Source: Pseudomonas sp. stari2
Lineage (GTDB): Bacteria > Pseudomonadota > Gammaproteobacteria > Pseudomonadales > Pseudomonadaceae
Assembly: GCF_040760005.1 (NCBI RefSeq)
Contig: NZ_CP099760.1
Coordinates: forward strand, 2,351,501 to 2,415,500
Direction of reading: 5' to 3'
DNA: 64,000 nucleotides
Part shown: positions 7,410 through 17,174 of the stretch, piece after piece
Position numbering within the stretch: the first letter of the stretch is position 1
How the letters are laid out: each line of letters opens with the position of its first letter
Notes under the pieces: generated by a model
Database searches by the model: none
What the model was told of the DNA's origin: nothing
Seen by the model: the letters and a program-made list of their open reading frames with translations, nothing else
Made by a program: the position numbers and the translations under genes

Positions 7410-10400
7410 ATGAAAAGAGCGCAGCGTTTCGTTTGCCTGTTGCTGTTGATGTTTGCCACAGCAGTGCAGGCGATCAACGTTGCGCAGCCGCTGGAAATCA
7501 TCTCTCGCACCCGGCTGGAGGGCGTGCGGGTTCGCCTCGACGACCAGGATCGGCAGTGGCTCCGGGCACACCCGGTATTGCGCATCGGCGCTTCCGGGCC
7601 GGACTATCCTCCCTTTGAGTTGACCCGCAACCGGCATGAACTGGAAGGCCTCACGGCCGAGTACGCCGACGCGATCGCACAGGTGCTGAATGTCCGGATC
7701 GAGGTCTTGTGCTACCCCGACCGCGAAACCGCCATGGCCGCGCTCAAGGCCGGGGAACTGGACTTGCTGGGCACCTCGAACAACTTTGAGATGGCCGATC
7801 CCGACCTGATGCTTTCTCGTGCCTACGCCGAAGATCAGCCGATGTGGGTGACCCGGCTCGACGAACCGGTGCCCGATGATCTGTCAGGGAAGCGTATCGC
7901 CATAGTGGATGACTACCTGCCGGCCTCGACCATCGAAAGGGCTTACCCGCAAGCCACCTTGCAGCGTTATCGCTCGATTCTCGATGCCCTCGGCGCCGTG
8001 GCATTCGGGCGGGATGACCTGTATCTCGGCGATATCATCAGCGCCAGCTATCTGATCAACATCAACTTCCACAACGATCTGCAACTGGCCGGCCCCTCGG
8101 GTCTCGACGCCAACCCGTTCGCCTTTGCCCTGACTCGCAGCAACACACGCTTGAAACGACTGGTCGACAAGGCCTTGCTGGCCATTCCCATGGAGCAACG
8201 CCTGGCCATGGAGCTGCGCTGGAGTGCCGGGCGTGCGGACATTACGGGACAAGCGCGGGTAAGTCTCAGCAGCAGTGAAAAGGCGTGGCTCGGCCGGCAT
8301 CCGAGCGTGCGGGTCGGTGCGATCGAGGATTTCGCCCCGTTGACGTTCTTTGATGCCGAGGGAAAAGTGCAGGGGCTCACGGCGCAGTTGTTGAGCCTGA
8401 TCAGTCAGCGCAGCGGCCTGAAGTTCGAGATCGTACGGGGGCAGTCACTGGACCGACAGATCGAACAGTTGAAGGCCGGGGAGCTTGATCTGCTGCCCGT
8501 GGTGACACCCAGCAGCGAGCGTGAACTCGAAATGCGCTTCTCCCGGGCCTATCTGAACAATCCGTTCGTGCTGGTCAGCGGGGTATCGGCGTCGGGCGTG
8601 AGAACCCTGGACGACATGGCCGGCAAACGGCTGGCGATCTATCGCGGTCACCCGTTGCGCGATTATCTGCTGGAGCGAGTACCGCAGCTCAAATTGGTTG
8701 AAGTACCAAGCCCGGCTGCCGGAATGGAAGCGATTGTCAGCGGGCAGGCCGATGCCACGTTGAGTTCGTTGATGGTGGCGCGCTATCTGATTTCCCGTCA
8801 GTACCGGGGGCGTACCCGGATTGTCGGCACGGTGGGGGATCAGCCTGCCCGGATTGCATTGGCCACCGCCCCGGATGCCGTGGTGTTGTACTCGATTCTG
8901 AACAAGGCGTTGTTGAGCATTGCCCCCAAGGAACTCGACGATCTGGTCGAGCGCTGGGGCCGTGACGCGGTTGCCGATGACAGTTACTGGCAGCGCCATC
9001 GACGGGAAATTCTGTTTGGATTCGCCGGTGCGTCGGGATTGCTATTGCTGGCATTGGGCTGGATCGCTTTTCAGCGCCGACAGATTCGCCAGCGCCAGCA
9101 ATGGCTACGCCAATTGCAGGAGGCCAAGGATGCGGCCGATGACGCCAACCGTGCCAAAAGCACGTTTCTCGCGGTCATGAGCCACGAAATCCGCACACCC
9201 ATGAACGCGTTGCTGGGCATGCTCGAGCTGGCGCTCAAGCGTGCCGACGAAGGCGTGACTGATCGCCCGGCCATTGAGGTGGCATCCAGTGCGGGGCGGC
9301 AGTTATTGGCATTGATCGGCGATATTCTCGACATCGCGCGTATTGAATCCGGGCGTTTGTCACTGAGTCCCGAGCGTACCAATCTGCGCGAGGTGGTGGC
9401 CTCGGTGTGCCAGATTTTCGAAGGCCTGGCGCGGCAAAAGCATTTGTCGTGGCACGTAGAACTGGATGAGCGCAGCAACGTTGAGGTGATGCTAGATCCC
9501 CTGCGTTTCAAGCAAGTGCTGGCGAACCTGATGAGCAACGCGATCAAGTTCACCGATGACGGAGAGGTGAGCCTGCTGCTGCAAGTGTTCACCGCGCAGG
9601 ATGGACAGGTGGAAGTGGGGGTGATCATCAAAGACAGCGGTCGCGGTATCACTGCCGAGGATCAGGAGCGATTGTTCAGACCGTTCGAACAAGTCGGCAT
9701 TCATCAATCTTCGGGGCGCAGCGGTTCAGGTCTGGGGCTGGTGATCAGTCGTAACCTGTGCCAGATGATGGGCGGCGATCTGTGGATGAGCAGCGAGCCG
9801 GGTCGCGGCACACAGGTCATGCTGCGACTGGCGCTACCCGTTCTGGAACCACGTGTACAGGAGGCGCTGACGGAGCCAGCGGCGACAGAACAAAAGTCGC
9901 TCAAGGTGCTGGTGGTGGATGATCATCCGGTCAATCGCTTGTTACTGTGCCGGCAATTGAGTGAGCTCGGGCACCGCGCCGTTGACACCGGAGACGGTGA
10001 GCAGGGGCTGGCGGTGTGGCGTGGTGAATCTTTCGATGCATTGATCACCGATATCAACATGCCCGGAACCAATGGTTATGAATTGGCGCGAACGATTCGT
10101 GAAAACGAGGCGGCGACGGGCAGTGCGCCTTGCCTGATACTTGGCTTTACCGCCAATGCGCAGATCGAAGAAAAACAGCGATGCCTGGCAGCCGGCATGG
10201 ACGATTGCCTGTTCAAGCCGATTCTGCTGCGCGAGCTGAGCCATGCCTTGATGGCCGCAGGGGCCGGTGAAGCGCAGGTCGAGCACTTGGACGATCAGGG
10301 ATCGGCTGAATTCGACCTGAGTACGCTTTTGCAACTGGCGGGGGCGGACAACCCGCTGATCGGGCAATTGCGTGAGGAGGTACTGAACAGCCTGCACGCC

Positions 10401-10631
10401 GACCTCAAACGGCTGGACGTGTCAGGCCGCAAAAGAGACCGTGCAGGCTTGCGTGATCTGGCACACCACGTCACGGGCGGGGCGCGCATGATCGGTGCCG
10501 AGCGCGTGGTCTCGGCCTGCCGGATACTCGAACAGGCCTGCCGCGACGACGAGCCCGAGGCTGCACTTATGGCCGCCATTGATTCACTGCGCAAGGCCAT
10601 GCACGACCTCGCACAGCAACTTCAGGCCTGA
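7410..10631 (+). CDS. BvgS-like hybrid sensor histidine kinase
   Basis: A 1073-residue unorthodox kinase. A signal peptide covers residues 1-22. Two tandem periplasmic solute-binding (SBP_bac_3) Venus-flytrap domains lie at about 52-275 and 288-520, followed by one membrane helix at about 535-553 ([17 protein letters not shown]). A short linker without an obvious PAS domain leads to HisKA with H592 in [11 protein letters not shown]. The ATPase domain has [11 protein letters not shown] and the G boxes GRGI and SGLGLVIS. A receiver follows with phosphoacceptor D881, then a C-terminal HPt domain with H1019 in [11 protein letters not shown]. The His-Asp-His relay should end on the regulator encoded just upstream. 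BvgS usually has a PAS between membrane and kinase; its absence is a difference. The periplasmic ligand cannot be read from sequence. Confidence 0.9.
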   Translation: MKRAQRFVCLLLLMFATAVQAINVAQPLEIISRTRLEGVRVRLDDQDRQWLRAHPVLRIGASGPDYPPFELTRNRHELEGLTAEYADAIAQVLNVRIEVLCYPDRETAMAALKAGELDLLGTSNNFEMADPDLMLSRAYAEDQPMWVTRLDEPVPDDLSGKRIAIVDDYLPASTIERAYPQATLQRYRSILDALGAVAFGRDDLYLGDIISASYLININFHNDLQLAGPSGLDANPFAFALTRSNTRLKRLVDKALLAIPMEQRLAMELRWSAGRADITGQARVSLSSSEKAWLGRHPSVRVGAIEDFAPLTFFDAEGKVQGLTAQLLSLISQRSGLKFEIVRGQSLDRQIEQLKAGELDLLPVVTPSSERELEMRFSRAYLNNPFVLVSGVSASGVRTLDDMAGKRLAIYRGHPLRDYLLERVPQLKLVEVPSPAAGMEAIVSGQADATLSSLMVARYLISRQYRGRTRIVGTVGDQPARIALATAPDAVVLYSILNKALLSIAPKELDDLVERWGRDAVADDSYWQRHRREILFGFAGASGLLLLALGWIAFQRRQIRQRQQWLRQLQEAKDAADDANRAKSTFLAVMSHEIRTPMNALLGMLELALKRADEGVTDRPAIEVASSAGRQLLALIGDILDIARIESGRLSLSPERTNLREVVASVCQIFEGLARQKHLSWHVELDERSNVEVMLDPLRFKQVLANLMSNAIKFTDDGEVSLLLQVFTAQDGQVEVGVIIKDSGRGITAEDQERLFRPFEQVGIHQSSGRSGSGLGLVISRNLCQMMGGDLWMSSEPGRGTQVMLRLALPVLEPRVQEALTEPAATEQKSLKVLVVDDHPVNRLLLCRQLSELGHRAVDTGDGEQGLAVWRGESFDALITDINMPGTNGYELARTIRENEAATGSAPCLILGFTANAQIEEKQRCLAAGMDDCLFKPILLRELSHALMAAGAGEAQVEHLDDQGSAEFDLSTLLQLAGADNPLIGQLREEVLNSLHADLKRLDVSGRKRDRAGLRDLAHHVTGGARMIGAERVVSACRILEQACRDDEPEAALMAAIDSLRKAMHDLAQQLQA

Positions 10632-10635
10632 TCGA

Positions 10636-11439
10636 TCAGTCCCACTGCGGCGCTATGCCTTGGGGACTGGTCAGGCGATGGCCGCGATCGAGAGTGGAAA
10701 TCAGCGCCATGTCGGCATCGCTCAGGGTCAGCGCGGTGGCGCCGAGGTTGCCTTGCAGGTTGGCGCGCTTGGTCGACGACGGAATCACCGCGTAACCCGA
10801 TTGCATCGCCCACGCCAGCGTGACTTGCGCCGGGGTAGCTTGCAGGCGTTTGGCGATCTGCACGATCAGGGGATCCTTCAGCACTTCGCCATAGGCCAGG
10901 GTCATGTATGACGTGATCTGGATGCCCTGACTCTGCGCGAACTCGACGACCTGGCGGTTTTGCAGGTACGGGTGCAACTCGATCTGGTTGGTAGCGATGT
11001 TTTCCGCGCCGACTGCTGCGATGGCTTGTTTCATCAAGTCGATTGTGAAGTTGGACACACCGATCTGCCGGGTCAGGCCCAGGCGCCTGGCCTCCAGCAG
11101 GGCACCCATGAATTCTTCGACCGGCACCTGATCTTCCGGCGACGGCCAGTGGATCAGCGTCAGGTCGAGGTAGTCGGTCTGCAGCTTTTGCAGGCTCTCC
11201 TTGAGGCTCTCGACCAGGCGCTCACCGGCAAAGTTGGCGATCCAGATCTTGCTGGTGATGAACAGTTCTTCGCGAGGGATGCCGCTGGCAACGATGGCCT
11301 GGCCGACCTCCGCTTCGTTCTCATAGATTTGCGCGGTGTCGATGACCCGGTAACCGAGTTCAAGGGCGGTGCTCACCGAATCGATGACCACCTGACCTTG
11401 CAGGCGAAACGTACCAAGACCGAAAGCGGGAACAGACAT
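10636..11439 (-). CDS. dkgB: Aldo/keto reductase, DkgB (YafB) type
   Basis: A 267-residue NADPH-dependent aldo/keto reductase, the same length as E. coli DkgB and close to it through most of its length as I recall that sequence (start [54 protein letters not shown]). The catalytic Tyr lies in AQIYENE, with Asp in RVIDTA, Lys in FITSKIWI and His in LIHWPS. DkgB reduces 2,5-diketo-gluconate and also methylglyoxal and small aldehydes. The start at 11439 is preceded by GGAG at about 7 bases; upstream in-frame codons are not conserved-looking. It is convergent with the kinase gene (4 bases apart) and divergent from the pirin gene, with a large dyad between them. Confidence 0.92.
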   Translation of the reverse strand: MSVPAFGLGTFRLQGQVVIDSVSTALELGYRVIDTAQIYENEAEVGQAIVASGIPREELFITSKIWIANFAGERLVESLKESLQKLQTDYLDLTLIHWPSPEDQVPVEEFMGALLEARRLGLTRQIGVSNFTIDLMKQAIAAVGAENIATNQIELHPYLQNRQVVEFAQSQGIQITSYMTLAYGEVLKDPLIVQIAKRLQATPAQVTLAWAMQSGYAVIPSSTKRANLQGNLGATALTLSDADMALISTLDRGHRLTSPQGIAPQWD

Positions 11440-11541
11440 GCAGGACTCCAGGGGTGCAGTGGGAATGGGCGGGAGTATCCGCTGCTGTTTCCTTGAGAAA
11501 AACCGCTGTCGGGACAAAGTACTGTTGATCAAAAATCACGA

Positions 11542-11578
11542 ATCGTTGGATGGAGTATCGTTCCATCCGTAGAACGAT
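11542..11578. promoter_or_regulatory. Nested dyad between dkgB and the pirin gene
   Basis: GGATGGA (11548-11554) and TCCATCC (11562-11568) are perfect inverted arms 7 bases apart. Outside them ATCGTT (11542-11547) and AACGAT (11573-11578) pair as well. A second motif, ATGATCA repeated at 11622 and 11633, lies nearer the pirin gene. This looks like an operator region for the divergent pair; the regulator is not encoded next door. Confidence 0.5.
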
Positions 11579-11659
11579 GAGGCCGGTTTTGGCTGACTAG
11601 TGCTAAATACGTGGCGAATTTATGATCAGTCCATGATCAACCTCAATTCGGAGCCCACC

Positions 11660-12526
11660 ATGAAAAACCTCATCGGTATCTACACCAGCCCTCGCGGCCA
11701 CTGGGTCGGCGATGGGTTTCCGGTGCGTACCCTGTTTTCCTACGACAACCTGGGCAAGCACATCAGCCCGTTCCTGCTGCTCGATCACGCAGGTCCCGCG
11801 CATTTCACCCCGACCACTGAACGGCGTGGGGTGGGTCAGCATCCACACCGTGGTTTCGAAACCGTGACCATCGTTTATGACGGCGAAGTGGAGCACCGCG
11901 ATTCCACGGGCAGCGGTGGCAAGATCGGCCCCGGCGACGTGCAGTGGATGACCGCTGCTTCCGGAATCCTGCACGAGGAGTTTCATTCCGCAGATTTCGC
12001 CAGAACGGGTGGCAACCTGGAAATGGTGCAGCTGTGGGTCAACCTCCCGGCCAAAGACAAAATGGCCGCCCCGGGTTACCAGACTATTCTCGATAGCGAT
12101 ATCCCGAACGTCGCCCTCCGGGACGGTGCCGGCAACCTGCGTCTGATCGCGGGTGAATTCGACGGTCACAAGGGGCCTTCCCGGACCTTTACGCCAATCG
12201 ACGTCTGGGACCTGCGCCTCAATGCCGGCAAGTTGCTGACGCTGAAGCTGCACGAAGGCCGCAACACTGCGCTGGTGGTGCTGCGTGGCTCGGTCCGGAT
12301 CAACGGCGAGGAGTCGGCGGGCGTAGGGCAACTGGCGTTGTTCGAGCGTGAGGGGGACCGCCTGACGCTTGAGGCCAGCGAAGATGCGATGGTGTTGCTG
12401 CTCAGTGGCGAGCCCATCGATGAGCCGATCGTCGGTCACGGCCCGTTCGTGATGAATACCGAGCAGGAAATTCACCAGGCGTTCGTTGATTTCCAGTCTG
12501 GCCGGTTCGGACGGATGCCTGCGTAG
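11660..12526 (+). CDS. Pirin-family bicupin protein
   Basis: A 288-residue pirin. The N-terminal cupin carries the metal-binding pattern VGQHPHRGFETVTIV (about residues 55-70) and GILHEEFHS (about 102-110), which supply the three His and one Glu of the family. The C-terminal cupin (about 180-270) is intact. Bacterial pirins have been reported as quercetin dioxygenases or as modulators of central metabolism, so the exact role is open. The ATG at 11660 has GGAG 7 bases upstream and the domain begins immediately. It is divergent from dkgB, so a shared response to reactive carbonyl or oxidative stress is possible but unproven. A hairpin terminator follows. Confidence 0.85.
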   Translation: MKNLIGIYTSPRGHWVGDGFPVRTLFSYDNLGKHISPFLLLDHAGPAHFTPTTERRGVGQHPHRGFETVTIVYDGEVEHRDSTGSGGKIGPGDVQWMTAASGILHEEFHSADFARTGGNLEMVQLWVNLPAKDKMAAPGYQTILDSDIPNVALRDGAGNLRLIAGEFDGHKGPSRTFTPIDVWDLRLNAGKLLTLKLHEGRNTALVVLRGSVRINGEESAGVGQLALFEREGDRLTLEASEDAMVLLLSGEPIDEPIVGHGPFVMNTEQEIHQAFVDFQSGRFGRMPA

Positions 12527-12534
12527 ATCGACAT

Positions 12535-12570
12535 TGTGGGAGTCAGCGTGCTGGCTCCCACAGTTTTTTT
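12535..12570 (+). terminator. Terminator after pirin gene (REP-like stem)
   Basis: TGTGGGAG (12535-12542) pairs with CTCCCACA (12555-12562), the stem continues inward through CAGC/GCTG, and a T7 run follows. The TGTGGGAG core is that of Pseudomonas REP elements. Confidence 0.85.
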
Positions 12571-12672
12571 CAGAGGGGCATTCAATCGCCCTTATCCCGC
12601 CAAATCAATTGCTCCTACACTAAGCCCAATCTGTGCGATCTTCTCGCGATTGACCTCTGTCGGAGTTGTTTG

Positions 12673-14115
12673 ATGCTGTCTCTGCTGACTGAACATCCGT
12701 TGTTCTGCGCGTTGATCCTGATCCTGCTCGACCTGGGCCTGTGGCGCCTGATCAGCTCCCGGGGCAGCGAATGGAAGCTGCTGGTGCGGGTGCTGATTTT
12801 CAGCCTGTTCAGCGTGCTGCTGTTCAACGAAGGCCTCAATCCGATGGAACCAGCGCCGTGGGCCGACAACGTGCCGCTGCATCTGGCAGCGACCGGGTTG
12901 CAGATCGGCTGGTGGCTGTTCGGTGCGCGCACCCTGACGGTGTTGATCGGGGCGGTGATGATGCAGCGAGTCGGACACACCGGGCGGTTGTTGCAGGATC
13001 TGCTCGGCGCGGTGATTTTCCTGATCGCCATTATTGCAGCACTGGCCTATGTGCTGGACCTGCCGGTCAAAGGCGTGCTGGCCACGTCCGGGGCCTTGGC
13101 GATCATCGTCGGTCTGGCGTTGCAGAGCACCTTGAGCGACGTGTTCTCCGGGATTGTCTTGAACACCACCAAGCCGTACCAGCTCGATGACTGGATTTCC
13201 ATCGATGGCACCGAAGGGCGGGTCACCGACATCGATTGGCGCGCCACACGCCTGCAGACTTCTCAGGGCAGCATGGCGGTGATTCCCAACTCGCTGGCGG
13301 CCAAGGCCAAGATCATCAACTTCAGCCGGCCGAGCAACATGTTCGGCGTTTCCGTCAGCGTGCAGGTCAGCCCCCATGCTCGGCCGAATTCGGTGATCGA
13401 TGCACTGGAACGGGCGATGCAGGGCTGTCGCCCGTTGCTGGACAGCCCGGCGCCAAGCTTCGCGTTGAAGAGCTCGAGCAGTGCCGGCGCGGAGTACGAG
13501 ATCAGCGGCTTCGTGGCTTCGATGAGCGAGAAGCGTGCAGTGCGCAATCAGTTGTTCGATCTGGCTTACCGACACTTGCAGGCGTCCGGGGTCAATCTGT
13601 TGTCGAGCGATGAACCCGCCGCCCCGGCCCATCTCTCACGGCCACGGGCGCTGCTCGACAGTTCGCCGATCTTCTCGACCCTGCGCCAGGAAGAGAAAGA
13701 GACCTTCAGCCAGAACATGGCCCTGCAAACCTTCCGCGCCGGCGAGATCATTCTGGCGGGCGGCGAGGTCAGCGACCACCTGTTCATCGTCGAGTCCGGT
13801 GTGGTCTCGGTGACTTTGAACCGGCACGGCGTTCCGTTCGAATCAGGGCGCATGGGACCGGGAGAAGTGATCGGCGAGGCCGGGATTCTTTCCGATACCT
13901 CGTTGCCGGCCGACTTTTCCGCCAAGACGTTCTGCGCTCTGTACCGCATCGAGAAGTCGTATCTCAAGCCTTGCCTGGATGCTCGTCATGACATCAACGA
14001 TGCAATGAAGGCGCTGCTCGATTTCCGCCTGCTCAAGGCGCAGGCGCTGACTCAGGAAACGCCGGTAGCCGCACCGAAAAGAGGCTTCCTGCAGTGGCTG
14101 CGCAATCGCGCCTGA
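12673..14115 (+). CDS. MscS-type mechanosensitive channel with cyclic-nucleotide-binding domain
   Basis: A 480-residue membrane protein. Hydrophobic helices lie at about residues 8-25, 35-50, 75-100 and 115-140, followed by the pore-lining MscS helix GVLATSGALAIIVGLALQS near 135-155 and the beta-domain (DWISIDGTEGRVTDIDWRAT). The C-terminal part, about 330-460, is a cyclic-nucleotide-binding fold (FRAGEIILAGGEVSDHLFIV, then GPGEVIGEAGILS). Such fusions were described as MscS-like channels gated or modulated by cyclic nucleotides (bCNG). The usual Arg of the phosphate-binding cassette is not obvious, so ligand binding is uncertain. The ATG at 12673 has GGAG 7 bases upstream; the TTG one codon earlier is less likely. 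It is convergent with the GNAT gene. Confidence 0.87.
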   Translation: MLSLLTEHPLFCALILILLDLGLWRLISSRGSEWKLLVRVLIFSLFSVLLFNEGLNPMEPAPWADNVPLHLAATGLQIGWWLFGARTLTVLIGAVMMQRVGHTGRLLQDLLGAVIFLIAIIAALAYVLDLPVKGVLATSGALAIIVGLALQSTLSDVFSGIVLNTTKPYQLDDWISIDGTEGRVTDIDWRATRLQTSQGSMAVIPNSLAAKAKIINFSRPSNMFGVSVSVQVSPHARPNSVIDALERAMQGCRPLLDSPAPSFALKSSSSAGAEYEISGFVASMSEKRAVRNQLFDLAYRHLQASGVNLLSSDEPAAPAHLSRPRALLDSSPIFSTLRQEEKETFSQNMALQTFRAGEIILAGGEVSDHLFIVESGVVSVTLNRHGVPFESGRMGPGEVIGEAGILSDTSLPADFSAKTFCALYRIEKSYLKPCLDARHDINDAMKALLDFRLLKAQALTQETPVAAPKRGFLQWLRNRA

Positions 14116-14121
14116 ATCGGA

Positions 14122-14709
14122 TCAGTGGTGTTTGTATCCGGCAAGTTTCTGTTCGAGGTTCTGACGCACCTGCGGCCATTCGTCATCGATGATGCTGAAG
14201 CGCACCGAGTTGCGCTTGCGGCCGTCGGGCATGATCCGCTCGTGTCGCACGATGCCTTCCTGTTGTGCGCCCAGGCGCAGGATCGCATGGCGTGATTTCT
14301 GGTTGTTTTCGTCGGTGGTGAATTGCACGCGCACGCAATCAAGCACCTCGAAGGCGTGGCGCAGCATCAGGTACTTGGCCTCGGTGTTGACGAAGGTTTT
14401 CTGAAAGCGTGCCGCGATCCAACTGCTGCCGATCTCCAGTTTGCGATTGAGCGGGTCTATCTTCCAGAAACGAGTCGAGCCGATCACTTCACCGGTCTTT
14501 TTCAACACAATTGCAAACGGCATGACCGTGCCGGCCTCACGCCCGTCGAGGGCCTTTTTCAGATAGCTGTCGACAGTGCTCGCCGACGGCACCACGGTGA
14601 CGGTGAGATTCCATAACTCGCCGTCGGCTGCAGCGTGGAGCAGGGCGTCGGCATCGGTGTATTGGAGAGGGCGCAGGACGATGCCCTGGCCTTGCAGTGT
14701 GGTGTGCAT
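14122..14709 (-). CDS. GNAT acetyltransferase, RimJ/RimL-like
   Basis: A 195-residue N-acetyltransferase of the RimJ/RimL (Acetyltransf_3) branch. It starts with GIVLRPLQYTDADALLHAA, has the central strand GEVIGSTRFWKIDP near 72-86, and the acetyl-CoA loop region FQKTFVNTEAKYLMLRHAFE, which differs from the classical Q/RxxGxG/A as is usual in this branch. It then has VRVQFTTDENNQKSRHAILR and RLGAQQEGIVRHE. Family members acetylate protein N-termini or small amines; the substrate is unknown. It stands alone between convergent mscS and divergent xthA. Confidence 0.88.
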   Translation of the reverse strand: MHTTLQGQGIVLRPLQYTDADALLHAAADGELWNLTVTVVPSASTVDSYLKKALDGREAGTVMPFAIVLKKTGEVIGSTRFWKIDPLNRKLEIGSSWIAARFQKTFVNTEAKYLMLRHAFEVLDCVRVQFTTDENNQKSRHAILRLGAQQEGIVRHERIMPDGRKRNSVRFSIIDDEWPQVRQNLEQKLAGYKHH

Positions 14710-14828
14710 GTGGCGATTCTCGACGGATCAGGCGAGGCCCTATTACGCCGTATGGAAAGGATCCCACGCAACCGTCGCGGGGGGGCTGATGTCACAGTTT
14801 TTATCGGTCAACAGCAGGAACACGGACG

Positions 14829-15623
14829 ATGAAAAAAATGCGGATTGCCACGTTCAACGTCAACGGCCTGCGTGCCCGTCTGCCGAATCTGCTGGAGTGG
14901 CTCAGGCGCGAGCAGCCGGACATCGTCTGTTTACAGGAACTCAAAATGGTGGACGGCGCGTTTCCTGCCGCCGATCTGGAGGCCGCCGGTTACGGTGCCA
15001 TCTGGCACGGTCAGGCGTCATGGAACGGCGTGGCGATTCTTGCCCGCGATGCGCAACCGCTGGAGAGCCGGCGCGGTCTGCCCGGCGATCCTGACGATAA
15101 ACACAGTCGCTATCTCGAAGCGGCGGTGCACGGGGTGTTGGTGGGGTGCCTGTATCTGCCCAATGGCAATCCGCAACCGGGGCCGAAGTTCGATTACAAA
15201 CTGGCCTGGTTCGAGCGCCTGATCACCTACGCCCAGGCTTTGCAAAGCAGCGATCACCCGGTGGTGCTGGCCGGCGATTACAATGTAGTGCCCACTGATC
15301 TGGATATCTACAACACCCGCTCGTGGCTCAAGGATGCGCTGTTGCAACCGCAAAGCCGAGAGTGCTACCAGCGTCTGCTGGATCAGGGCTGGACGGATTC
15401 GTTGCGGCACCTGTATCCCGAAGATCGGCTGTACACGTTCTGGGATTACTTCCGCCAGCACTGGCAGAAGAACTCCGGATTGCGCATCGACCATTTGCTG
15501 CTCAATCCGGCATTGACGCCCTATTTGCTGGAGGCAGGCGTCGATGCCTGGGTGCGGAACGAGCCCCATGCCAGTGATCATGCGCCGACCTGGATTCGAA
15601 TTGGCTCACGCAAGAAACGCTGA
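14829..15623 (+). CDS. xthA: Exodeoxyribonuclease III / AP endonuclease
   Basis: A 264-residue exonuclease III that cuts DNA 5' of abasic sites and removes 3' blocking groups in base-excision repair. Signature segments appear in order: IATFNVNGLRAR at the start, IVCLQELKM with the metal-binding Glu near 37, VLAGDYNVVP with catalytic Asp/Asn near 148-152, LRIDHLLLN near 220, and the terminal SDHAPTWI with the catalytic Asp-His. The ATG at 14829 has AGGA about 10 bases upstream; an in-frame ATG three codons later is an alternative. It is a single-gene unit. Pseudomonas genomes often carry two exoIII paralogues, so the symbol is given for the family. Confidence 0.93.
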   Translation: MKKMRIATFNVNGLRARLPNLLEWLRREQPDIVCLQELKMVDGAFPAADLEAAGYGAIWHGQASWNGVAILARDAQPLESRRGLPGDPDDKHSRYLEAAVHGVLVGCLYLPNGNPQPGPKFDYKLAWFERLITYAQALQSSDHPVVLAGDYNVVPTDLDIYNTRSWLKDALLQPQSRECYQRLLDQGWTDSLRHLYPEDRLYTFWDYFRQHWQKNSGLRIDHLLLNPALTPYLLEAGVDAWVRNEPHASDHAPTWIRIGSRKKR

Positions 15624-15724
15624 CAGGCGATTGGTTATTTCAATTGTCGATCCGGGGCTCTGATCCCGTATACATGGCGACCATCGGCGGAGTGATCCGC
15701 GTCTCCATGCATAAGGACCGAGCA

Positions 15725-16552
15725 ATGAGCGAGCCACGCCTGACGAATCTGGAACAGTATCTGCAACGGTTGGGATTCGACACGCCCCCGGCACCGACCC
15801 TCGAAACGCTGCGCCTGTTGCAGTTGCGCCATACCGGGGCATTTCCCTTCGAGAATCTTTCGACGCTCAGCGGCGAACCTGTACTGATCGATCTGCCGTC
15901 AATACAGCGCAAGGTTCTGGAGGATACCCGTGGCGGTTACTGCTACGAACTCAACAATCTGTTTCTGGCCTTGTTGCTGGAGCTGGGGTTCGATGCACGA
16001 GGCATCAGCGGCCGTGTGGTCATGAATGAGCCCGAAGGCAGCTGGACGGCACGGACTCACCGTTTGAGTCTGGTGACCCTGGACGGCGTGCGGTACATCA
16101 CCGACGTGGGTTTTGGCGGCATGGTCCCGACTGCTCCGCTGATTCTGGATACCGAGGCCGAGCAGTCCACACCCCACGAGCCTTATCGCATCGAAGTGCA
16201 GGCCGATGGCTACATGTTGCGGGCCAGGGTCGCTGGCGAATGGCGGCCGATGTACCTGTTCGACCTGCAACGCCAGGAAGACATCGATTACACCCTCGGC
16301 AACTGGTACGTCTCGACTCATCCGGATTCACCGTTCGCTCAGCGCCTGATGGTCGCGCGTACCGGCGACGGCTGGCGGCGCACGTTGAACAACGGCAGTT
16401 TCGCGATCCACCGCATGGGCGCCGAGAGCGAGCGGCGTGAGGTAACGGATATCGATGAACTGATCGAACTGCTGGAAAGGGAGTTCGGCCTGCGCTTGCC
16501 GCACCAGCCCGGTGCGCGTCTGGCGCTGGCGCGCTTGATTCAACCGGTTTGA
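15725..16552 (+). CDS. nat: Arylamine N-acetyltransferase
   Basis: A 275-residue arylamine N-acetyltransferase. The catalytic triad is visible as C73 in RGGYCYELN, H112 in ARTHRLSLV and D127 in YITDVGFGG. The enzyme passes acetyl groups from acetyl-CoA to arylamines and arylhydrazines through a cysteine thioester. Length and N-terminal PFENLSTLSGEPV match bacterial NATs. The ATG at 15725 follows AAGGA at about 8 bases; the frame is open upstream but without a ribosome site. It is convergent with the brnTA pair with three bases between the stops. Confidence 0.93.
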   Translation: MSEPRLTNLEQYLQRLGFDTPPAPTLETLRLLQLRHTGAFPFENLSTLSGEPVLIDLPSIQRKVLEDTRGGYCYELNNLFLALLLELGFDARGISGRVVMNEPEGSWTARTHRLSLVTLDGVRYITDVGFGGMVPTAPLILDTEAEQSTPHEPYRIEVQADGYMLRARVAGEWRPMYLFDLQRQEDIDYTLGNWYVSTHPDSPFAQRLMVARTGDGWRRTLNNGSFAIHRMGAESERREVTDIDELIELLEREFGLRLPHQPGARLALARLIQPV

Positions 16553-16555
16553 AGT

Positions 16556-16885
16556 CTAAGGTTTTGCCTCCGGCTCCAGCACCCGGCGGATCTCGTTCAC
16601 TGCTGCCGACAGTTTTTTCTCAAGACTTTTGAGGTCGGTGGCGGTGATTCCTTGCTTGAATTGCCCGCTGGAGTGCTCGAGTTCATCGGTGGCGCCACGG
16701 CTGTTAAGTAATGCGTGGCGCAGGGTGTTGTTGATTACCGTCTGATAACCAAACCCTTCCTCTTCGGCGACCGTACGTGCGGCCTCGATGACTGCATCAT
16801 CAAGCATGATGGTGATGCGCGTCTTACCCTTGTTGGACGCCAATGCGCCGCGTTTTCCCTGAGAGAAGTCGTATTCGTCTTTCAT
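16556..16885 (-). CDS. brnA: BrnA-family antitoxin
   Basis: A 109-residue antitoxin. The core KTRITIMLDDAVIEAARTVA (about 21-40) followed by GYQTVINNTLRHALL is a ribbon-helix-helix DNA-binding unit of the BrnA type. BrnA neutralises BrnT and represses their shared promoter. The C-terminal 40 residues are charged and probably helical. The gene starts 3 bases after the end of brnT, so they are one operon with the toxin first, the usual order for this family. Confidence 0.85.
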   Translation of the reverse strand: MKDEYDFSQGKRGALASNKGKTRITIMLDDAVIEAARTVAEEEGFGYQTVINNTLRHALLNSRGATDELEHSSGQFKQGITATDLKSLEKKLSAAVNEIRRVLEPEAKP

Positions 16886-16888
16886 AGG

Positions 16889-17173
16889 TCAAGCCTCCAG
16901 AAGATATTTGCGACGTTCGCTCGGTGTAGCGACACGTGCGGAAATGATTCGAACGAAATTCGGTTCGCGGTAACTGTACGCAACAACCAGCAAACGTCCT
17001 TTGCCGTCGTTGCCGAGTGTGATCCAGCGTTGCTCGTCATGGTCGTTGTCTTCAATCGTCAGTGCTCGGTCGTCGTAGAAGACCGGTTCAGCCTCGGCGA
17101 GGCTGATCCCTCTGTGCTTGAGTTTGTTGGCAGCATTCTTGCTTTTGTCGAACTGAATCTTGAATGACTTCAT
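16889..17173 (-). CDS. brnT: BrnT-family ribonuclease toxin
   Basis: A 94-residue toxin of the BrnT family. It shows the family's sequence: FDKSKNAANKLKHRGISLAE near the N-terminus, the central VFYDD, then DEQRWITLGNDGKGRLLVVAY and the C-terminal RIISARVATPSERRKY. BrnT is a RelE-fold ribonuclease that inhibits translation. The gene is more AT-rich than its neighbours and sits in otherwise core-like sequence, which suggests acquisition. The ATG is followed upstream by an AT-rich promoter with dyads. Confidence 0.88.
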   Translation of the reverse strand: MKSFKIQFDKSKNAANKLKHRGISLAEAEPVFYDDRALTIEDNDHDEQRWITLGNDGKGRLLVVAYSYREPNFVRIISARVATPSERRKYLLEA

Positions 17174-17174
17174 T

